Both the position numbers and the translations under genes were made by a program. Of a stretch of 64,000 nucleotides of DNA, positions 59,885 to 64,000 are shown one piece after another. Within the stretch, counting starts at the first letter, position 1. Each line of letters begins with the position of its first letter. Source of the DNA: Cupriavidus metallidurans CH34. GTDB lineage: Bacteria; Pseudomonadota; Gammaproteobacteria; Burkholderiales; Burkholderiaceae. Location: NCBI RefSeq assembly GCF_000196015.1, contig NC_007974.2, positions 1,612,001-1,676,000 of the forward strand, read 5' to 3'. The notes beneath the pieces were generated by a model. The model did no database searches and was not told the DNA's origin. It saw nothing but the letters and a program-made list of their open reading frames with translations.

Positions 59885-60071
59885 GGGGGGCGACCACCGT
59901 TCTGACCGTTGGACGGATGGGGGCACTGGCCGGTCACGGCGCGCGGGGGCGCGTCGGACGCGACGAAATCAGCATAGCAGATGCATACTGCCCGCACGCG
60001 GGCAAAACCGCGTGCCGCTATACTCCGTGGATCCCACGCCCTCGGCCGTTGATTCCGGCACACCAGACACC

Positions 60072-61463
60072 ATGACGCCAGCCACTCCACCCATCGCAGT
60101 CGTTGGCGGGCAGCCCGTGCCGGACGGCCATGCCGGGGCCACCTCCCGCAACGGCGCAAAGGTGCCGTTCGAGGCCGGTATCCGGTTGGCCGGTGTCGGC
60201 AAGTTTCAGTATCGCCTCTTCGTCATCTTCGGCCTGGTCTGGCTCGCCGATGCCATGCAGGTGCTGTCGATCGGCTTCAGCGCGCCGTCCATCGCGAAGA
60301 CGTTTGGCATCACGATGCCCCAGGCGCTACAGACCGGCACGCTCTTCTTCGTCGGGATGCTGGTAGGCGCGATTGTCTTCGGCCGCCTGGCCGACCGCAT
60401 TGGCCGCCGCCCCGTGCTGATGATCGCCATCGTCATCGACGCGCTCTCCGGCATCGCATCGGCCTTCGCGCCAGAACTGTCCTGGCTGCTCGTGTTGCGC
60501 TTCCTGACGGGCGTCGGTGTCGGCGGCACGCTGCCGGTTGACTACACCATGATGGCCGAATTCCTGCCCAGCGACCGTCGCGGCCGCTGGCTGGTCCTGC
60601 TCGAATCGTTCTGGGCGATCGGCACGATCTGCTTGGCGGTACTGGCGCTCGTGGCGCTGTCCCATGGCGATCAGGCCTGGCGCGTCATTTTCCTGGTCAC
60701 AGGCATTCCCGCGCTGATTGGCGTTGTCCTGCGCTTCTACATTCCGGAATCGCCGATGTACCTGAACCGTAGCGGGCGATCGGACGAGGCCCGCAAGGTA
60801 CTGCAACGGGTGGCGAAAACAAACGGCCGAAACGTCGAAATCCCGGCCCTGCAATCCGACATCGTCGCGCCGAAATCGGTCTTGACGCTGTTCTCCGGAA
60901 CGTTCCGCCGCCGCAGCTTCGCGCTGTTTGCCGCGTGGGCGCTGATCTCGATCGCGTACTACGGTGTGTTCGTCTACCTGCCAATCAAGCTCGGCGCGGA
61001 GGGCTTCGCCTTCATGCGCGGGCAGGTCTTCCTGGTCGTCCTCGCCATCGTCCAGCTCCCCGGCTTCGCTTTGTCAGCGTACGGCGTCGAGCGCTGGGGC
61101 CGCAAACCCACGCTGATCGGATTCCTGCTGCTCAGCGCGGTCGGCTGCATGCTGTATAGCCTCGGCACGTCTCCCACGGTCGTCGTCGGCTCCACGTTGC
61201 TGATGAGCTTCGCGCTGCTGGGTACCTGGGGCGCGCTGTATGCGTTCACACCAGAGGTCTACCCGACCGACCTGAGAGCCACTGGAATGGGCGCGGCCGG
61301 CGCGGTGGCGCGTTTCGGCGGCCTGTTCGCACCCGCGATCATCGCGCCAGTGATGGCCACGCATTTCACCCTGGCCCTCGCGTTGATCTCCAGCATGTTG
61401 CTGGCCGGCGCCTTCGCCATCGGCATGGTCAACGTGGAATCGAAGGACCGCGCACTCGATTGA
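60072..61463 (+). CDS. MFS transporter, aromatic acid/H+ or sugar porter type
   Basis: 463 residues from the ATG at 60072. Twelve helices with two classic MFS motifs: GRLADRIGRRPV between helices 2 and 3, and GVERWGRKPT between helices 8 and 9. LPVDYTMMAEFLPSDRRGRW and ALYAFTPEVYPTDLRATGMG are typical of the SP/AAHS group. It imports organic acids or sugars. Longer plus-strand frames upstream have no good start. The 322-bp gap to the next porin gene (61464-61785) holds no gene I can support. Confidence 0.9.
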   Translation: MTPATPPIAVVGGQPVPDGHAGATSRNGAKVPFEAGIRLAGVGKFQYRLFVIFGLVWLADAMQVLSIGFSAPSIAKTFGITMPQALQTGTLFFVGMLVGAIVFGRLADRIGRRPVLMIAIVIDALSGIASAFAPELSWLLVLRFLTGVGVGGTLPVDYTMMAEFLPSDRRGRWLVLLESFWAIGTICLAVLALVALSHGDQAWRVIFLVTGIPALIGVVLRFYIPESPMYLNRSGRSDEARKVLQRVAKTNGRNVEIPALQSDIVAPKSVLTLFSGTFRRRSFALFAAWALISIAYYGVFVYLPIKLGAEGFAFMRGQVFLVVLAIVQLPGFALSAYGVERWGRKPTLIGFLLLSAVGCMLYSLGTSPTVVVGSTLLMSFALLGTWGALYAFTPEVYPTDLRATGMGAAGAVARFGGLFAPAIIAPVMATHFTLALALISSMLLAGAFAIGMVNVESKDRALD

Positions 61464-61785
61464 GCTGGGCCGACGGCGGGTCTCCGACTGGACCGGACAT
61501 ACCCTTCCTCGGCCAATCTGCCCCAGCATTGATGGCAGCCTACTTGCCGCCCTGACCGACCGCCTCCCATGGCATGCCGTCCCCGCTAACCGCGACGGCG
61601 CCCTTCGCCATAGGGATAAATCCTCCCCCCTCTTGCTCCACATTGGCAGGACGCCCCACCCCTCCCGGAGGGGGTTCCGCCTCGGGCTGCGCGATCTAAT
61701 TCGCATCAGCCCACCTCCATGTGCTCCCACGCACCGGCAAACGGTGGGCGATCACAACACAAGACCAATACGGAGAAGACAGAGC

Positions 61786-62931
61786 ATGAGGAAGCAGGCT
61801 TTCGCGCTGGCGGCTCTCGCCGCGGCCAGTGTCACAGCACACGCGCAATCGAGCGTCACGCTTTACGGAGTCATCGACGGGTCGATCGAATACGTCAATC
61901 GCGTGGCGTCGTCCGCCGCCACGCCCAACCAGGGCGGCAGCCGCTTCGGCATGCCCAGCGTGGGCGGCCTGTCGGCGTCGCGCTGGGGCCTGCGCGGCGT
62001 CGAGGACCTGGGCGGCGGCAACCAGGCGCTGTTCGTGCTGGAGTCCGGCTTTCAATGGGACACCGGAGCGCTGCAAAGCGCCCCCTTGTTCAACCGCCAG
62101 TCGTACCTCGGCATCCAGAACGCCACCGTCGGCAAGTTCTCGTTCGGCCGTCAGTACACGTCGTTCTTCGACGGCATGGCCAACTTCGCCCCGCTTCGCT
62201 TTGCGGCCACCTATGAGCCGGGCATCTGGTGGATGGGCCTGAACTACCGCGAAGACAACATGGTCAAGTACACGGGCCAGTTCGGACCGTTCCAGGCCGT
62301 GGCGCACTTCTCGTTCGGCACCGGCGTGGCCGTGCAGAACGCCACCATCCTGCTAGCCAATGGCGGCGCCGGCGAAGTGCCGGGGCACTTCTCCGACAAC
62401 ACCGGCTACGGCGGCTCGCTGATGTACCTGAGCAACGGCCTGGGCTTCTCCCTCGCAGCGGACGAATGGCGTCCGGCAGCGGTCACCGGCCAGCCAGGCA
62501 AGATGACCAAGCTCGGTGCGGCGGCCCTCTACAACACCGGGCCGCTCAAGTTCACGGCCGGCTATCGCTACAACAAGGGAGAGTTCTCGAACGGCGGCAC
62601 GCTGCTGCGTGACGACTACTGGTGGGCAGGCGTGAACTATCAGGCCACGCCGGCACTGGGACTGTCCCTGGCCTACTACTTCGCCAACGTCAAACAGGCC
62701 AGCGCGGCAGCTAACACCCCGACAAGCAATCCGCCCAACATGCACCAGGTCAGCTTCATCGCCGACTACAACTTCAGCAAGCGCACTGACGTCTATCTGT
62801 CGGCCGGCTGGGCGCACAACGGTGGCCTCAGCTTTGACGGCGCCGCCACGGCCTATGCCTTCAAGTACCCGACCATGACCGGACAGCAGAACATGATCGG
62901 GGTGACGGTAGGCATCCGGCAGATCTTCTGA
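61786..62931 (+). CDS. General porin (Gram-negative porin type), paralogue 2
   Basis: 381 residues from the ATG at 61786 with CGGAGAAGACAG upstream. The signal peptide is cleaved at AHA|QSSVTLYGVIDG. ASRWGLRGVEDLGGGNQALFVLESG, GRQYTSFFDGMANFAP and a terminal Phe (GVTVGIRQIF) match the porin at 57001-58182 along the whole length, so the two are recent paralogues in opposite orientation around the MFS pair. It is followed by a strong terminator at 62962. Confidence 0.95.
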   Translation: MRKQAFALAALAAASVTAHAQSSVTLYGVIDGSIEYVNRVASSAATPNQGGSRFGMPSVGGLSASRWGLRGVEDLGGGNQALFVLESGFQWDTGALQSAPLFNRQSYLGIQNATVGKFSFGRQYTSFFDGMANFAPLRFAATYEPGIWWMGLNYREDNMVKYTGQFGPFQAVAHFSFGTGVAVQNATILLANGGAGEVPGHFSDNTGYGGSLMYLSNGLGFSLAADEWRPAAVTGQPGKMTKLGAAALYNTGPLKFTAGYRYNKGEFSNGGTLLRDDYWWAGVNYQATPALGLSLAYYFANVKQASAAANTPTSNPPNMHQVSFIADYNFSKRTDVYLSAGWAHNGGLSFDGAATAYAFKYPTMTGQQNMIGVTVGIRQIF

Positions 62932-62961
62932 CCAAAACCCTGTTCCTTGTCTCAGCCCTTG

Positions 62962-62993
62962 CGGTGGCCGACGGCGGCCACCGTTCTTTTTTT
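62962..62993 (+). terminator. Intrinsic terminator of porin gene
   Basis: A 9-bp perfect stem (CGGTGGCCG/CGGCCACCG) with an ACGG loop is directly followed by TTCTTTTTTT. It lies 31 bp after the porin stop codon. Confidence 0.92.
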
Positions 62994-63162
62994 GGGGGCT
63001 CTTCGTCGATTTGCGGGGCCAGGGAGTGACTCAGAACAAGCCACAAGAGACCGTCACCATGGCGGAAAGCGGACATCCAGCCTGGAGGCTCACAGATCTG
63101 AAGCGTCAGTCAATTTGCGTTGCGCGGCGGCATATAATCCCGGGGCACAATTAGGAGGTGAA

Positions 63163-63591
63163 ATGACCGTACCGTGTTCCGTGCAGTGCCTGTGTGGCGC
63201 CGTCAATATCAAGCTGAATGGCCAACCTCAGGCAAGGGCTAATTGCCACTGTCGGTCGTGCCAGGATTTCTACGGGACTTCAATGTTGTCGGCGACTGCG
63301 TGGCTAGCTGAACAAGTCACCGTCGCCAGTGGTAGCGTGTCGAGCTTTTCGCACCCGTCAAAAGACTTGTCGCGAACATTCTGCTCCGGTTGCGGTGAGA
63401 CGGTGTTTGGCACGAACCGGCTCGGCATGCGCGTCCTTCCTAATACCATTTTCGCCCGAGCCGCTGGCGGTGAAGTGCCCGAGGAAATGCGACCGACGAT
63501 GCATCTTTTTTACCGGCATCGGATTATCGACATACAGGACGAGTTGCCGAAGTACCTCGACGGATGGGACGGCCCGACTTACCAAGCTTAG
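63163..63591 (+). CDS. GFA-family (glutathione-dependent formaldehyde-activating-like) zinc protein
   Basis: 142 residues from the ATG at 63163 behind a strong TAGGAGGTGAA site. Zinc ligands follow the GFA/CENP-V pattern: CLCGAV near residue 10, CHCRSC at 28-33 and FCSGCGE near 79-85. The fold binds two zinc ions; the family includes Gfa but most members have unknown function. A single gene; the 248 bp downstream (63592-63839) contains only weak frames. Confidence 0.9.
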   Translation: MTVPCSVQCLCGAVNIKLNGQPQARANCHCRSCQDFYGTSMLSATAWLAEQVTVASGSVSSFSHPSKDLSRTFCSGCGETVFGTNRLGMRVLPNTIFARAAGGEVPEEMRPTMHLFYRHRIIDIQDELPKYLDGWDGPTYQA

Positions 63592-63839
63592 TTATGCAAC
63601 GAACCTCGACGTGCCTTCGGAACTCGGCGCCGAGTGTGAGCGACTTGCGACACGTTCGCGAAAGATCGCAATGGCCGGCTATCGACGGTCCGGCCTAAGA
63701 TAGATCCGAGTGCACTGCCTCAGTGCTCGTCGATGTGGACTATCGGTCGACCTGCACCGCGAGCGATCCGGCTTTCACGACGGCTGCGCCAGTGGCAGCA
63801 CAGCTGCGGCCACACAGTACACGTGCACTCACACTACGT

Positions 63840-64000
63840 TCATTCGAGGAACACGTACTCCGCGAGATAGGGGCTACGCCCTTCCTCGCCCTCGTGCACG
63901 CAGGCTTGCGCGGGGGCCGCGCCGCCGTGCGTGGCAAGCCGCTGCACATAGCGCACCGTGCTCAGGAGGCCCGGACCGCCCGCATTGGTGGAAGAGAGGA
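63840..64000 (-). CDS. DUF3455-family protein (C-terminus only, cut by right edge)
   Basis: The minus-strand frame runs from the right edge to the stop TGA at 63840-63842. It encodes STNAGGPGLLSTVRYVQRLA, then THGGAAPAQACV and ending SPYLAEYVFLE. This matches the C-terminal part of DUF3455 proteins (conserved VRYVQRL, a Cys, and a YxAxYxF end), which are usually exported and of unknown function. The N-terminal part lies beyond the window. Confidence 0.75.
   Translation of the reverse strand, partial: LSSTNAGGPGLLSTVRYVQRLATHGGAAPAQACVHEGEEGRSPYLAEYVFLE

Noticed and set aside
1..64000. tRNA, rRNA, CRISPR arrays, phage integrase genes
   Set aside because: None recognised on either strand; the only mobile element seen is the Tn5053-family transposon.

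Overview
This is a GC-rich chromosomal window from a beta-proteobacterium, most likely a Cupriavidus/Ralstonia-type member of the Burkholderiaceae. The main clues are three Bug (TctC-type) tricarboxylate-binding proteins, two Burkholderiaceae-style general porins ending in Phe, a chaperone-usher pilus with BvgAS/EvgAS-like kinases, and a Tn5053-family transposon. I saw no rRNA, tRNA, CRISPR array or phage module.

Layout. (1) 1-7.6 kb is a catabolic locus around a LacI-type regulator. One leftward operon holds an acyl-CoA ligase, an SDR and a Bug protein. A second holds a cyclase-family hydrolase, an SDR and a Bug protein. Both carry the same 14-bp palindrome fused to their promoters. (2) 7.6-12.6 kb: a MocR regulator divergent from cioAB (cyanide-insensitive bd-type quinol oxidase) with a 43-residue accessory protein, then an alpha/beta hydrolase. 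(3) 12.9-27.9 kb: a chaperone-usher fimbrial operon, a stand-alone EAL protein, two hybrid (unorthodox) sensor kinases and two LuxR-type response regulators. Four leftward units here share a promoter-proximal element (TTTAAGGSTTKCCCTAT-like), which suggests one regulon joining c-di-GMP turnover to pili. (4) 28-36.8 kb: a small periplasmic protein, a di-haem cytochrome c peroxidase with a perfect FNR/Anr box, and an operon for a single-chain acyl-CoA carboxylase, a tandem CoA-transferase and a Bug protein. (5) 36.8-47.2 kb: a complete Tn5053/Tn402-family transposon (tniA-tniB-tniQ-res-tniR, 26-bp inverted repeats). In place of mer it carries an eight-gene leftward set: PepSY protein, PAP2 phosphatase, two DUF347 membrane proteins, a lipoprotein, a two-component system and a half-size EamA protein. 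(6) 47.2-64 kb: a 5'-truncated EamA transporter, an NhaP-type antiporter, a NarL-type two-component system, a MetQ-like protein, an ExeM-like nuclease with its rhombosortase, two porins, two MFS transporters, a GFA protein and a DUF3455 protein cut by the right edge.

The transposon marks a rearrangement. Its flanking 5-mers do not match. The left neighbour (carboxylase) has lost its own start codon and now takes ATG-ACA from the inverted repeat, and the right neighbour (EamA) has lost its first transmembrane segments. This fits insertion followed by an adjacent deletion. The strongest leads for new biology are the transposon's membrane-stress passenger operon with its duplicated regulator-like box, the four-promoter element in the fimbriae/signalling island, and the LacI-controlled catabolic regulon of unknown substrate.
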